Shown here: one piece after another, positions 17,665 to 26,996 of the stretch
Layout of the letters: each line of letters begins with the position of its first letter
How positions within the stretch are numbered: position 1 is the stretch's first letter
From: Bacteroidota bacterium
Lineage (GTDB): Bacteria > Bacteroidota > Bacteroidia > Bacteroidales > GCA-2748055
DNA length: 64,000 bases
NCBI GenBank assembly: GCA_024244665.1
Contig: JAAEOI010000376.1
Span: 1-64,000, forward strand
Direction of reading: 5' to 3'
Made by a program: the position numbers and the translations under genes
Notes under the pieces: generated by a model
Databases searched by the model: none
The model's input: only the letters and a program-made list of their open reading frames with translations
What the model was told of the DNA's origin: nothing

Positions 17665-19686
17665 ATGACTGCCGGCCCTGTGAGAACAAGGTTTCTGCCC
17701 ATCCTTATCCTCCTGCTGCTTTTTTCCTGCTCTGGAAATGTGATTCAGACTACAGTATTTTCTGATGGTTTTGATGAGCTGGAGGCGCATATTTCACCTG
17801 TTTCCGACCAGGGAGATGAAGCTATCTATTTCATAGAAGGGCAGGGGGTGATCGGGCAATGGAGTGTGGCAACATCACTCAGACAAGAAGGATTTAATGA
17901 AGCATGGCAGATAAGGAAGGGGACTGACGGGGCCTCACTGGCCCAGACTTTCACCAATCTGGATAATCAGAATGAACCTTTGAGCCTGATAACACATCCC
18001 ATTGTGGTGGCAGGCGACTCTTCCTGGAATGATTTTAAAATCGAGGTGGATTTTACACCTATGGCAAAATTTGATAAATGCGGGGTGGTTTTTGGTTACC
18101 AGCATCCCAATGAGTTCTATTTCTTTGGTACCGAGGGGAACACAGTGACCCTGAAGCACATTAGCCAGTCCGTTACCCCCTTAAGGTCCATTGAGAGAAT
18201 ACTGGAGTATAAACCGCTTGTGTGGACACCCGGCGAAGAGATGCACGCAATTGTTACGGTCAGACGGAACAAGATATCCACCATTCTGAATGACTCAATC
18301 CGGATGTATGATGAAAGTGAGACTGTGCTCCCGGGTCAGATCGGGCTGATTTCGGACATGCCTGCTCTCTTTAACAGGGTAGAAGTGAGGGTGCTGAAAG
18401 GGGAAATCAGAAAGCTGAACAGGAAAAAGAGACAACTGGCCAGAAGAGAGGGAATACACCTGGAGAGGCACCCCGCATTGGTTCGTTGGAAAAGCTTTGA
18501 CACCAGGTCGTTCGGGGCTGATCAGAATGTCAGGCTTGGAGATCTGACCGGTGATGGGAATAAGGAGATTTTGTTTGTAAGGGGTTCAGAAGAGGGAAAT
18601 TCTATCTGTTGTATCAGTGCAATGAACCTTGATGGACATACCATCTGGCAATACGGGGATACCCTTCTCCCGGCAAAAGAGGCTGGAGAGGAGTTGCCTG
18701 TTCAGATCCACGACCTGGACGGGGATGGGAAGCGCGAAGTGATCTTTGTCTCACATGGCAGAATCAGGGTTCTGGAGGGACTAAGCGGAGAGTTGATCCA
18801 GAGTGTGGGGATTCCCGAATCCATGAATGCACGTTCCATACTATTTGGCGATCTCCTGGGAACCGGGCTGGACAACTGTGTGCTGATAACGGACCGGGAA
18901 TCGCAACTGATTGTTCTTAACGACAAGTTTCAGCAGCTGTGGGAACGGGAAATCGATTCTGATTCCCAAACCCTGATATACGATATGGACGGAGACGGGC
19001 ATGATGAAGTGCTGGTGGGTTATTCGGTTTTTGACTACGAGGGAAAGCTTCTGTTCAACTCCGGGGAGTTTATCGGTGATCGGTGCAATGGGGTAGCAGT
19101 TTCTGAACTGGCCGGAAGTGAGGGGAGTACACCATGTCTGCTCTATGCTGCGGGTGACTGGGGGGTGATGTATGTGGATTTTGAGGGACAGGTTCTGAAA
19201 CAGAATATCATGGGGCACGTGAAATACCTTTCGGTGGCCGATTTTGATATGGAAACTCCCGGGCTGGAAGTGGTTACCTCCAATGGTTGGGGAAGTGACG
19301 GCCTTATTCACATATCTGGCGCTTCGGGGGAGGTGAGAAAGAATTTTATCACAGTTTCAGGTGTAAGCAGGTGTGTACCTGTGAACTGGAAGGGGGACGG
19401 GGAGGAGTTTTTTATCGTTTCGGCTGACTCGCTTTCAGGGGGGATGTTTGATAAATACGGTCAGCTCTCCGTTCAGTTCCCCACCGACGGGCACCCGGCC
19501 ACCTGCTACCTTGTTGCAGATCTCACCGGCGATGCGAGGGATGAGATCCTGGTCTGGAACAGGGACGAGCTATGGGTGTATACACAGGATGATAATCCCC
19601 GCATGGGCAATACCTACAATCCTGACCGCATTCCACTGTACAATCAATCTATGCAACAGATGAATATTTCATTGCCGGGCTGGTAA
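17665..19686 (+). CDS. Lipoprotein with concanavalin-like domain and FG-GAP/VCBS repeats
   Basis: The 673-residue protein has a lipobox (LLLFSC). The frame extends ten codons upstream, but the ATG at 17665 gives the better signal peptide. Residues about 30-240 look like a DUF1080/LamG-type beta sandwich (WNDFKIEVDF, CGVVFGYQHPNEFYFF). The C-terminal part has calcium-binding propeller repeats: RLGDLTGDGNKEILF, IHDLDGDGKREVIF, IYDMDGDGHDEVLV and VADLTGDARDEILV. This combination occurs in surface polysaccharide-binding or lyase proteins, but no catalytic signature was found, so the function stays open. No SusCD genes lie nearby. Confidence 0.75.
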   Translation: MTAGPVRTRFLPILILLLLFSCSGNVIQTTVFSDGFDELEAHISPVSDQGDEAIYFIEGQGVIGQWSVATSLRQEGFNEAWQIRKGTDGASLAQTFTNLDNQNEPLSLITHPIVVAGDSSWNDFKIEVDFTPMAKFDKCGVVFGYQHPNEFYFFGTEGNTVTLKHISQSVTPLRSIERILEYKPLVWTPGEEMHAIVTVRRNKISTILNDSIRMYDESETVLPGQIGLISDMPALFNRVEVRVLKGEIRKLNRKKRQLARREGIHLERHPALVRWKSFDTRSFGADQNVRLGDLTGDGNKEILFVRGSEEGNSICCISAMNLDGHTIWQYGDTLLPAKEAGEELPVQIHDLDGDGKREVIFVSHGRIRVLEGLSGELIQSVGIPESMNARSILFGDLLGTGLDNCVLITDRESQLIVLNDKFQQLWEREIDSDSQTLIYDMDGDGHDEVLVGYSVFDYEGKLLFNSGEFIGDRCNGVAVSELAGSEGSTPCLLYAAGDWGVMYVDFEGQVLKQNIMGHVKYLSVADFDMETPGLEVVTSNGWGSDGLIHISGASGEVRKNFITVSGVSRCVPVNWKGDGEEFFIVSADSLSGGMFDKYGQLSVQFPTDGHPATCYLVADLTGDARDEILVWNRDELWVYTQDDNPRMGNTYNPDRIPLYNQSMQQMNISLPGW

Positions 19687-19732
19687 TAATATTTATTATA
19701 TTGCGAACATCTAATTGCTTATTTATTTGCTT

Positions 19733-19748
19733 TGGCACGAACTTTGTA
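19733..19748 (+). promoter_or_regulatory. Sigma-54 type promoter upstream of the Tyr/Ser-rich lipoprotein
   Basis: TGGCACG at 19733-19739, four bases, then TTGTA at 19744-19748 matches the -24/-12 consensus TGGCACG-N4-TTGCA at all but one position (C to T in the -12 element). The GG and GT pairs are 12 bases apart, as required. It lies 48 bases before the ATG at 19796, which also has a strong GGAGG site at 19784-19788. No enhancer-binding protein gene lies next to it. Confidence 0.65.
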
Positions 19749-19795
19749 TCTTTAGAAGGTAAAATAACCAGAGCCAAAAACCTGGAGGAAATGTC

Positions 19796-21334
19796 ATGAA
19801 AACTTTACAATTAGCCATCATAGGCACAGCGATCGTCCTGACATCATGCAGCTCTTCGAAGCAGACTGCTACAGCGGAATATGATGATGTCTATTACAAT
19901 CCTAATAAGTCAAAGAATCAGGCAGTGGTTGCTCAGCAGCCCCGGGCTGCGACAGAGGAGATCATTGTGGCTCAGCCCATGGTTCAGGAGCAGGTGTATG
20001 CTGAGTCCCGGATTTACCAGGATGAGAACCTGAGCGATTACGAACAATATAAGTTACAGCAGGAGGCAGAGATGCTGGGTGAGTCTTACGAACCTCAGGG
20101 AAGCGAAGCCCTTTATGCTGATCAGTACCAGGTCTACGATACACTTGCCCAGGTCTCACAGTATGGGGAGGAGAGTGCCCCGGTTATTGTCAATAACTAT
20201 TATGGCGATCCCAATGAATATTACTACTCATCAAACCTGAGACGTTTTTCTGATGAGTACTACGGTTGGGACTACTACGACCCTTACTATACAAATAGAT
20301 ACAATGGCGGCCGCATGGGTTGGGGAATGAGTATGGGATATGGTTATCCCGGAATGGGATTTGGATTATCCTATGGTTATCCCTCATTCGGATACGGCTA
20401 TGGATATGGCGGATACTATGATCCATGGGGTTACGGTGGCTATTATGGTGGCCGTTATGGTGGCCATTATGGTGGTTCCTACTGGAGTGGTTATAACCAC
20501 GGATACTACAACGGATATAATAACGGGTACTGGGATTCAGGATATGGATATGGCAGGCCGACACCCTATAGCTATGGGAAAGTAGGTCACCGGGGTTATT
20601 ACGGGTATTCCAGGCCTTCAGGGTACAGCTCAGGAAACTCCAAAGGAAACACAGTGGTTGATCCCAAGCTGAGGCAGAGGACAGGCAGTGGTTCCCAGGC
20701 TACGAGAAGCAGTAATCAGGGAACACGCAGCAATGTTTCTGCCACTCGAAGTAATACTCAGGCAACCCGCAGCAATGTTTCTGCCACTCGAAGTAATACT
20801 CAGGCAACCCGCAGCAGTGCCACCAATCAGAGAGCTGCTGTGAAAACCACAAGGACCACCAGGCCGGCTGCAAATGTACAGAGGAGTACTACAAGCTCCA
20901 GGGGTAACTACACTCCCACCTACAGCAAGCCCAGGACCAGTTCATCATCGAATTATAACCGGAGTTCTTCAAATACTTATAAAAGCTCTACGCCGACCCG
21001 GAGCAGCAGCACTTACAGCCGCCCGAGCAGTTCAAGCAGTTCGAGCCGGAGCTCCAGCTCTTACAGTCGCCCGAGCAGTTCCAGCCGGAGCAGCAGTTCT
21101 TACAGTCGCCCGAGCAGTTCGAGCCGGAGCAGCAGTTCTTACAGTCGCCCGAGCAGTTCGAGCCGGAGCAGCAGTTCATACAGCCGTTCCAGTAGTTCAC
21201 CAAGCCGGAGCAGCAGTTCATACAGCCGCAGCAGTTCAGGAGGATCGAGCCGTTCATCCAGTTCTCCAAGCCGCAGTTCATCAAGCTCATCGCGGTCATC
21301 AAGTTCATCGCGGTCATCCAGTTCAAGGCGATAG
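19796..21334 (+). CDS. Low-complexity lipoprotein, Gly/Tyr-rich middle and Ser/Arg-rich tail
   Basis: The 512-residue product has a lipobox (LTSC near residue 18). Residues 20-150 are acidic and Gln-rich. Residues 150-290 are dense in Gly and Tyr (YGGYYGGRYGGHYGG pattern). Residues 300-340 carry the 14-residue repeat RSNVSATRSNTQAT, and the last 130 residues are Ser/Arg/Tyr repeats such as SYSRPSSSSRSS. The body is probably disordered, surface-exposed and adhesive or matrix-like, by composition only. The conserved lipobox, strong Shine-Dalgarno site and promoter argue for a real gene, while long frames on the other strand and in frame +2 are repeat shadows. The porin gene follows in the same direction. 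Confidence 0.8.
   Translation: MKTLQLAIIGTAIVLTSCSSSKQTATAEYDDVYYNPNKSKNQAVVAQQPRAATEEIIVAQPMVQEQVYAESRIYQDENLSDYEQYKLQQEAEMLGESYEPQGSEALYADQYQVYDTLAQVSQYGEESAPVIVNNYYGDPNEYYYSSNLRRFSDEYYGWDYYDPYYTNRYNGGRMGWGMSMGYGYPGMGFGLSYGYPSFGYGYGYGGYYDPWGYGGYYGGRYGGHYGGSYWSGYNHGYYNGYNNGYWDSGYGYGRPTPYSYGKVGHRGYYGYSRPSGYSSGNSKGNTVVDPKLRQRTGSGSQATRSSNQGTRSNVSATRSNTQATRSNVSATRSNTQATRSSATNQRAAVKTTRTTRPAANVQRSTTSSRGNYTPTYSKPRTSSSSNYNRSSSNTYKSSTPTRSSSTYSRPSSSSSSSRSSSSYSRPSSSSRSSSSYSRPSSSSRSSSSYSRPSSSSRSSSSYSRSSSSPSRSSSSYSRSSSGGSSRSSSSPSRSSSSSSRSSSSSRSSSSRR
20726..20815 (+). repeat. 42-bp tandem repeat inside the lipoprotein gene
   Basis: Two identical 42-base units (20726-20767 and 20768-20809) are followed by the start of a third. 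Each encodes 14 residues beginning RSNVSATRSN. The perfect identity points to recent duplication or slippage that keeps the frame. Confidence 0.9.
21067..21183 (+). repeat. 39-bp tandem repeats encoding the Ser/Arg tail
   Basis: Three 39-base units start at 21067, 21106 and 21145 and differ by only two or three bases. Each encodes SRPSSSSRSSSSY-like residues. Related but more diverged units extend on both sides (about 21000-21330). The period is a multiple of three, so copy changes lengthen the tail without frameshift. Confidence 0.88.
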
Positions 21335-21347
21335 GCTTGCCATAACG

Positions 21348-21373
21348 CCGGGTCCCTTCTGGGGCCCCGGTTT
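21348..21373 (+). terminator. GC-rich hairpin between the lipoprotein and the FadL-type gene
   Basis: CCGGG and TCCC (21348-21356) pair with GGGG and CCCGG (21361-21370) around a TTCT loop, with one bulged C. Only TTT follows, so it is a weak terminator or an intercistronic stabilising hairpin. It lies 14 bases after the lipoprotein stop. Confidence 0.5.
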
Positions 21374-21396
21374 CAAACAACAAAAACAAATTTGCC

Positions 21397-22863
21397 ATGA
21401 GAAGAGATTCAATCATAGCCTTGCTAATGGTGTGCACCTTTACAACCATTCAGGCACAGAATGAGACACAGGCTCTCAGGTATTCCATGCATAATCCTTT
21501 TGGAACAGCGCGTTACGCTGCCCAGGGAGGTGCCATTGCAGCGCTGGGAAGTGACTTCTCTGCAGTGCAGGCAAACCCGGCGGGACTGGGTTTCTACCGC
21601 AGTTCAGAATTTTCCTTCACACCCTCCTTGTACTGGGTAAATACTTCTTCTGACTATATGGGGAATATGGCTGAAGATTCCCGGCTGAAGTTTAATGTGG
21701 GAAGCCTTGGCTATGTTTCGGCCATCAACCGGAACCAGAAGAGCGGGTTTGTGGGAGCTTCTTTCGCCATGGGGTATAACACGCTGGTTAATTTTAACAA
21801 CCGGACCACCATCAGGGGGTCACAGGCTACCAGTACCATGCTGGATGATTTTACATGGCATGCCAATTCCGCTCCGGACTTTGCCGACCCGGATAATCTG
21901 AACCAGTTTTACGAGCAGGTTGTCTACGATGCCAACCTGCTCCCCTGGGTTGATTCAGCAGGTGAATATAGGAACGTTATAGAGAGCGGAGGTTACGGAC
22001 AAGGGCAGTACCGCCTCCTTGACCAGTCAGGCTACATTGGTGAATACACGATTTCAGGGGCATTCAATTTCAGTAATTTCCTCTATTTCGGAGCCACCAT
22101 GGGAATACAGTCGGTCAGGTTCAACGAAGAGATATACCATGTAGAAACCGACCCCAATGATCTCCTCTCGGATTTCAACAGTTTCCGCTTCAGGGAGTTT
22201 AACACCACAAAGGGATGGGGTTACAATATGAAATTCGGCATGATTATCAGGCCATTTCAACTGCTCAGGGTTGGAGCATCCTTCCAGATCCCAACTTACT
22301 ATTACCTGACGGAAGAGAAGCTCACAGATGTCAGTTCCACATGGGATGCCAGCTCAGGGATTTCCAGTGGTAGTGCATCCTCTCCAATTGGTATTTATGA
22401 CTACAGGTTAAAGTCACCCATGAAGGTCAATGCCCACGCATCGGTGATCCTTTTCAAAATGGCCACTGTTTCAGCAGCGTATGAATATACCGATTACTCA
22501 TCGGCTCGCCTGGAAGCAAATGATGATAAGTTTCTCGTTGAGAACGATCAGATCCGCCGTAGTCTCAAGGCGGTACATAACCTGAAGGCAGGGGCGGAGC
22601 TCAGAATCAGCTCGGTTTATTTCAGGGGAGGGATCCAGTACCTGGCGAGCCCCTATACAGACACCAGGAACAACGCCGAGGAGTTTATCTATTCGGGCGG
22701 ACTTGGTATTCGGTCGGGGGGTGTGTTTTTTGACATGAGTTACTCTTATGGTCACACGAATGAAGTGTATGGGCTCTATTCTCCCACACCCGGAATCAAC
22801 GAGGTCTCCCTAAACAAGGTGAACCGCAATAACCTGATGCTTACCCTTGGATTGAAGTTTTAA
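21397..22863 (+). CDS. Outer-membrane transport protein, OmpP1/FadL family
   Basis: The 488-residue protein has a signal peptide ending near residue 20 (IQAQ) and the N-terminal hatch region typical of FadL-like porins: YSMHNPFGTARYAAQGGAIAALGSDFSAVQANPAGLGFYRSSEF-type segments. The rest alternates hydrophobic and aromatic residues as in a 14-strand barrel and ends LMLTLGLKF, with the terminal Phe seen in outer-membrane barrels. Substrates of this family are hydrophobic compounds such as fatty acids or aromatics. The last 23 bases overlap the 3' end of the convergent wbqC-like gene. Confidence 0.88.
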   Translation: MRRDSIIALLMVCTFTTIQAQNETQALRYSMHNPFGTARYAAQGGAIAALGSDFSAVQANPAGLGFYRSSEFSFTPSLYWVNTSSDYMGNMAEDSRLKFNVGSLGYVSAINRNQKSGFVGASFAMGYNTLVNFNNRTTIRGSQATSTMLDDFTWHANSAPDFADPDNLNQFYEQVVYDANLLPWVDSAGEYRNVIESGGYGQGQYRLLDQSGYIGEYTISGAFNFSNFLYFGATMGIQSVRFNEEIYHVETDPNDLLSDFNSFRFREFNTTKGWGYNMKFGMIIRPFQLLRVGASFQIPTYYYLTEEKLTDVSSTWDASSGISSGSASSPIGIYDYRLKSPMKVNAHASVILFKMATVSAAYEYTDYSSARLEANDDKFLVENDQIRRSLKAVHNLKAGAELRISSVYFRGGIQYLASPYTDTRNNAEEFIYSGGLGIRSGGVFFDMSYSYGHTNEVYGLYSPTPGINEVSLNKVNRNNLMLTLGLKF

Positions 22864-23476
22864 GCGAGTTTTTTAAAACGCACAGGCTGTTGGGCCCCTC
22901 GTTAAATAAGAGGTCGAGAATGCTCAAATTGGGTCGGAATCCGTGTCTCTCTTCAAAAACCTGATGGTAGGCGTGTGGTACAAAACCGGGATCCACACTC
23001 CCTGTGTCAAGTTTGGGATGAATGAAGTGACGCGGATCCTCTTCGCCGGTAAGCGCCTGGAAATCAAGGGTCATCTTTACCGGAATGTCCAGTCCTATGA
23101 TCTGAAGTGTTTTCTCCAGTAACTCTGCGTTCAGGTCAACCAGGAATTCAAATGGCTTTTCATAGAAGCCTGCCAGGTCGTCCATGAAATATTCAAAGAA
23201 AGGTGAGGCCGCATAGGCTGCCACAAGGCTTTTCCAGTGGACTTTGTTCCACGGCGTGTCATAGTCGATCCTGACCTCCCTAAACAGGTTTTTTGTCCCT
23301 TTTATCCGTTTAACAGGAATCGATAGTGTAAGCAGCCCGTTGGCCCCTGCGATGTTGCAGCGGTTCCTGTAGCTCTGCTTGACATAGTGGTCGAATTGTT
23401 CGAGGAAAATCTCCTTCTCCCTTACCAGCCGGGCAAAGTATTGTACCGGACCGTTATAGAGTGCTGGATAGATCAA
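22841..23476 (-). CDS. WbqC-like family protein
   Basis: The 211-residue protein matches the WbqC family by its start (LIYPALYNGPVQYFARL), FEQFDHYVKQSYRNRC, LTLSIPVKR, the KVHWKSLVAAYAASPFFEYF block, and a C-terminal LSILDLLFNEGP. Some members sit in polysaccharide clusters, and the chemistry is not firmly established. The start is a TTG at 23476, supported by AGGAG five bases upstream and by lack of any other usable start. It follows the first lepB gene by ten bases, so it belongs to that transcript. Confidence 0.85.
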   Translation of the reverse strand: MIYPALYNGPVQYFARLVREKEIFLEQFDHYVKQSYRNRCNIAGANGLLTLSIPVKRIKGTKNLFREVRIDYDTPWNKVHWKSLVAAYAASPFFEYFMDDLAGFYEKPFEFLVDLNAELLEKTLQIIGLDIPVKMTLDFQALTGEEDPRHFIHPKLDTGSVDPGFVPHAYHQVFEERHGFRPNLSILDLLFNEGPNSLCVLKNSLKTSIQG

Positions 23477-23486
23477 GAAAGCTCCT

Positions 23487-24902
23487 TTATCTACTGGCCC
23501 TTACAATCCGGAACATGCGGTTCCATCGTATTCCGCCATACTCCTTATCCATGCTTAACCAGATCAGGCGTGGTTTTCCAATGATATGATCCATAGGCAC
23601 AAAACCCCAGTACCGGGAATCGGCCGAGCTGTGGCGGTTGTCACCCATCATGAAGTAGTAGTCCATTTGAAAGGTATAGGAGCTGGCCGGCTGGTCATTG
23701 ATAAATACCTGGCCTTCCTTTACCTCCAGTTTATTCTGCTCGTAGGCTTCAATAATCCTCCTGTAGAGCGGTAGGGTCAGTGTGTTAATCTCCACTGTCT
23801 GACCTGCTGCAGGGATTGTAAGCGGACCAAAAAATTCAAGGTTCCAGGGATAATGCGGGTCATGCGGGAAGATACTCCTTTCATACTGCCCATCGGTACG
23901 AGTATTCATGGCCTTTACACTGATAATCCCCGGAAGGGATCTCAACTGCTCCGCGGCATCAACAGTCAGGGGGAAAATGTAGTTGGGATTGTTCGTGACA
24001 TCGGCAATATCTCTTCCAACTCCCAGGGGCTCCAGGGAGCGGGGATTAATAGGTGTGCCGTTGGTACGTACACTGTACACCCTCTGCAATCCTTCGAATT
24101 CTTTTTGAGGCTGACCATTCACTATCACGTCATTGCTAACAACCTGGATGGTTTCACCGGCAATGGCCACACATCTTTTGATGTAGTTGTCGCGCCGGTC
24201 AACGGGCCTGGTCTCCACATCATATCTCTCGGCAATCTGCTTCCTTACATACTCTTCATAAACCGAGGCGGGGCGGGTGAAACCGTTCTTTGCCGAGTCT
24301 GCCAGCATCAGGGTGTAGGACTTATCCCTGACCAGGGCAAAGTAATCAAAATTCCCTTCTGCGTAAATCTTATGGTCCGATTTCTCCAGTGCAACCGTAT
24401 CGGAAGCGGGGAAATTGAACACAACGATATCATCCCTTTTTACATCACTGAACCCTTTCAGCCTGTTATAGGGCCTCTGGATCCACTCCAGGTAGGATTT
24501 ACCTCCCAGAACAGTGTTGGGAAGGAATGGTACTGCCAGTGGTGTATTAGGTGTCCTTGGTCCGTAGGCAGTTTTGCTCACATACAGGTGGTCACCAACC
24601 AGCAGGCTACCCTCCATGGATGGTGTGGGGATCTTATAGTTCTGGAAAAGAAAGATATTGATTATCGATACAGCCACGACCGCAAAAATCAGTGCGTCGA
24701 GCCATTCAACCACCACATTGTTCTTCTTTTTTCTGCTCTTCCAGAAGGACCAGTTCACTTTCTTACTTACATAGATGTCGAAGATAACCGGGATTCCAAG
24801 TAGAAACCAGAAGTTGTGCAGCCAGATCACAAAAAGAATATAGGCTGTAATGGCTATTCCGAACTTTAAGTATTTGTGTTTCAGTAGATTGCTCAGGTTC
24901 AT
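23487..24902 (-). CDS. lepB: Signal peptidase I, paralogue 1
   Basis: The 471-residue membrane protease cleaves Sec and Tat signal peptides. Two N-terminal helices (about 12-45) and a further anchor precede the catalytic domain. The serine lies in [15 protein letters not shown] and the general-base lysine in [12 protein letters not shown]. The box E region is [19 protein letters not shown]. Between the lysine and box E is a long insertion, usual in Bacteroidota. Both catalytic residues are present. It is followed by wbqC and preceded ten bases earlier by a second lepB. Confidence 0.94.
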   Translation of the reverse strand: MNLSNLLKHKYLKFGIAITAYILFVIWLHNFWFLLGIPVIFDIYVSKKVNWSFWKSRKKKNNVVVEWLDALIFAVVAVSIINIFLFQNYKIPTPSMEGSLLVGDHLYVSKTAYGPRTPNTPLAVPFLPNTVLGGKSYLEWIQRPYNRLKGFSDVKRDDIVVFNFPASDTVALEKSDHKIYAEGNFDYFALVRDKSYTLMLADSAKNGFTRPASVYEEYVRKQIAERYDVETRPVDRRDNYIKRCVAIAGETIQVVSNDVIVNGQPQKEFEGLQRVYSVRTNGTPINPRSLEPLGVGRDIADVTNNPNYIFPLTVDAAEQLRSLPGIISVKAMNTRTDGQYERSIFPHDPHYPWNLEFFGPLTIPAAGQTVEINTLTLPLYRRIIEAYEQNKLEVKEGQVFINDQPASSYTFQMDYYFMMGDNRHSSADSRYWGFVPMDHIIGKPRLIWLSMDKEYGGIRWNRMFRIVRASR

Positions 24903-24912
24903 TTTGATTCGC

Positions 24913-26232
24913 TTAATTTATGGAATTAAAGATACGCTCTTTTCTTAAACCCTCAAGGAAAGGTTTGTCAGGTTCAATTGAAAACCAGACGACCACAGCC
25001 TTCCCCAGGAGGTGATCCTCGGGGACGAAACCCCAGTACCGGGAATCAGCCGAGTTGTGGTGGTTGTCACCCATCACGAAGTAGTAATCCATCTTAAATT
25101 TGTAGTATGAGGCGGGGCTGCCGTTAATGTAAATATCTCCCCGGATCAGCTGCACCTCATTATCTTCGTAAACCTCTATAACTCTCTGGTATAAAGGAAT
25201 GTTAAGCATGTCGATAAGGATGCTGTCTCCTTTTTTAGGGATCAGAACCGGACCGAAATTATCGCCTGTCCACCGGTAATCACGGCTGTGGGGAAAGATT
25301 TCCTTGTTCTGAAATGATAGCATTGGTTCGGCATATCTCTGGATGCTGCGTACCCCCTGAAAGGAGCTGAGCAGATCAGCTTTTTCAACAGTTAAGTATA
25401 AAACGTGAAGTGAGTTTACAGGATTGTAGGTAACCGAATTTTTAAGGATTTTTAACGAATCCAGCACGGAGTCGGGGATGGGGGCGCCGTTTGTAGCGAC
25501 GTAATATTTGAATTTTTTACCAGGCTGGTCGGGCCTGATCTCACCATTCACAAGAATCTCACCATCCACTACAGCCAGGAAATCACCCGGAAGGCCTATG
25601 CATCTCTTGATGTAGTTCTCCCTTTTATCCACAGGGTGGGTGATAACATCAAATTCCGACAACATATAGTCGCGGCCGTACTGCCTTACCAGCGAATAGT
25701 AGTTCTGCCCGGGGTACTGTAATAGCATAGTATCTCCCTCGGGGAAGTTAAAAACGATGATGTCGTCCCTTTTGACTCTTGAAAAGCCCCATAGACGCTT
25801 ATAGGGCATCTTCATCCGCTCTGAATATGATTTCTGGCCTGAGGGCAGTTTATTGTGGTAGAAGGGAATGGCAAGGGGTGTGCCGGGAAGACGCGGTCCG
25901 TATGCCAGTTTGCTTACGAAAATATAGTCACCCGCCAGGAGGGTTTCCTCCATGGAAGGAGTGGGGATTTTGTATGCTTCAACAAACAGAATTTTAATTG
26001 CAAAGGAAGAAGTGAGGGCAAACAGAAGCAGGGCGATCCATTCGATGGCTGACTGCAGGAGTCGGGGAAGATGGTACTTCCTCAGGGTCCAGTCCACCTT
26101 CCGGGTAATAAAGAGATCGAAGATAACCAGGTTGGCGATGAGCCCGTACCAGAGCTGGGTCCAGACCATGATGGCCGACCAGGTCAGTGCAGTTAAAATA
26201 TATCCGGTAATTCTCCAGTGTTTCCTCTGCAT
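24913..26232 (-). CDS. lepB: Signal peptidase I, paralogue 2
   Basis: The 439-residue protein is a full-length paralogue of its downstream neighbour. Two N-terminal helices are followed by a third near residue 65. The serine is in [15 protein letters not shown], the lysine in [12 protein letters not shown], and box E is [19 protein letters not shown]. The insertion between lysine and box E differs most from paralogue 1, which suggests different substrate preference. It is four bases downstream of dapB, so the order is dapB-lepB-lepB-wbqC. Confidence 0.94.
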   Translation of the reverse strand: MQRKHWRITGYILTALTWSAIMVWTQLWYGLIANLVIFDLFITRKVDWTLRKYHLPRLLQSAIEWIALLLFALTSSFAIKILFVEAYKIPTPSMEETLLAGDYIFVSKLAYGPRLPGTPLAIPFYHNKLPSGQKSYSERMKMPYKRLWGFSRVKRDDIIVFNFPEGDTMLLQYPGQNYYSLVRQYGRDYMLSEFDVITHPVDKRENYIKRCIGLPGDFLAVVDGEILVNGEIRPDQPGKKFKYYVATNGAPIPDSVLDSLKILKNSVTYNPVNSLHVLYLTVEKADLLSSFQGVRSIQRYAEPMLSFQNKEIFPHSRDYRWTGDNFGPVLIPKKGDSILIDMLNIPLYQRVIEVYEDNEVQLIRGDIYINGSPASYYKFKMDYYFVMGDNHHNSADSRYWGFVPEDHLLGKAVVVWFSIEPDKPFLEGLRKERIFNSIN

Positions 26233-26236
26233 GGAA

Positions 26237-26953
26237 TCAGATATTGAGCAGATCGCTCATTCCAAAAACTCCGTTTCGCCCACTGATAAATGAAGCGGCC
26301 AGAATAGCACCGGCAACAAAGGCATCCCTCGTTTTTGCATCGTGGGCAAGGGTGATGGAATCCAGGGTGGATTCATAGCGGACCGCGTGTTTTCCCTTTA
26401 CCTCGCCCTCCCTGATGGCCTTGATGTGAATTTTGAATGGATCACTTTCCTCCTCAATGCTCCAGCTATTGCTGTTTGTCAGTTCATCAATGATACCCTC
26501 TGCCAGGGTAATGGCTGTTCCGCTTGGTTCATCCAGCTTATGGATGTGGTGGACCTCCTCCATGGAAACCCTGTATTCGGGAAATTTATCCATGATACGG
26601 GCCAGCTGCCGGTTCATGGCAAAAAGGATATTCACCCCGATGCTGTAGTTGCTGGCGTAGAAGAAGGCTCCTCCCATCTCCCTGCAGTAGCTCCCGATCT
26701 CATCTAACCTGTTGTTCCAGCCTGTTGTCCCGGACACCACTGGAAGGCCCAGTTCAAGACACCTTAGTATGTTACCCGGTGCTGAACCCGGCGTTGAAAA
26801 TTCAATGGCAACATCAATCCCGGCCACCTTTTCAGGATTCAGGTCGTCTGAATTATCCATATCAATAATGAGGGGAAAAGAGTGTCCCTGTTTAATTCCA
26901 AGGGCTTCAATGGCCCTGCCCATCTTCCCATAACCTATTAGTGCAATCTTCAT
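26237..26953 (-). CDS. dapB: 4-hydroxy-tetrahydrodipicolinate reductase
   Basis: The 238-residue enzyme reduces the dihydrodipicolinate precursor in lysine and diaminopimelate synthesis. Motifs are the nucleotide-binding IGYGKMGRAIE (near residues 5-15), VSGTTGW, the substrate motif EVHHIHKLDEPSGTA, and a C-terminal TLAHDAKTRDAFVAGAI. A frame two codons longer begins with TTG, but that triplet is part of a -7 promoter box, so the ATG at 26953 is preferred. It heads the dapB-lepB-lepB-wbqC unit. Confidence 0.94.
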   Translation of the reverse strand: MKIALIGYGKMGRAIEALGIKQGHSFPLIIDMDNSDDLNPEKVAGIDVAIEFSTPGSAPGNILRCLELGLPVVSGTTGWNNRLDEIGSYCREMGGAFFYASNYSIGVNILFAMNRQLARIMDKFPEYRVSMEEVHHIHKLDEPSGTAITLAEGIIDELTNSNSWSIEEESDPFKIHIKAIREGEVKGKHAVRYESTLDSITLAHDAKTRDAFVAGAILAASFISGRNGVFGMSDLLNI

Positions 26954-26956
26954 TTT

Positions 26957-26990
26957 CAAACTTACTTACTTACTTAATTATACCTGGCAA
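26957..26990 (-). promoter_or_regulatory. Candidate dapB promoter with a tetranucleotide repeat in its spacer
   Basis: On the reverse strand TAAGTTTG (26964-26957) matches TAnnTTTG and TTG lies at 26990-26988. The 23-base spacer contains four TAAG units, so losing one unit would give 19 bases. The box ends three bases before the ATG, so the transcript would be nearly leaderless. Support is by consensus only. Confidence 0.4.
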
Positions 26991-26996
26991 GCTAAC

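Noticed and set aside
21000..21330. CRISPR-like array
   Set aside because: The repeats are contiguous, have no unique spacers, keep the reading frame and encode Ser/Arg residues; no cas genes are present.
20190..21464. Long open frames on the reverse strand and in frame +2 across the repeat lipoprotein gene
   Set aside because: They arise from low-complexity codons of the real gene, give His/Asn- or Ala/Val-rich nonsense and lack initiation signals; the forward frame has a lipobox, Shine-Dalgarno site and promoter.
23853..24803. 316-codon forward frame opposite lepB
   Set aside because: It is a mirror of a strongly conserved gene with intact catalytic motifs and has no recognisable domain.
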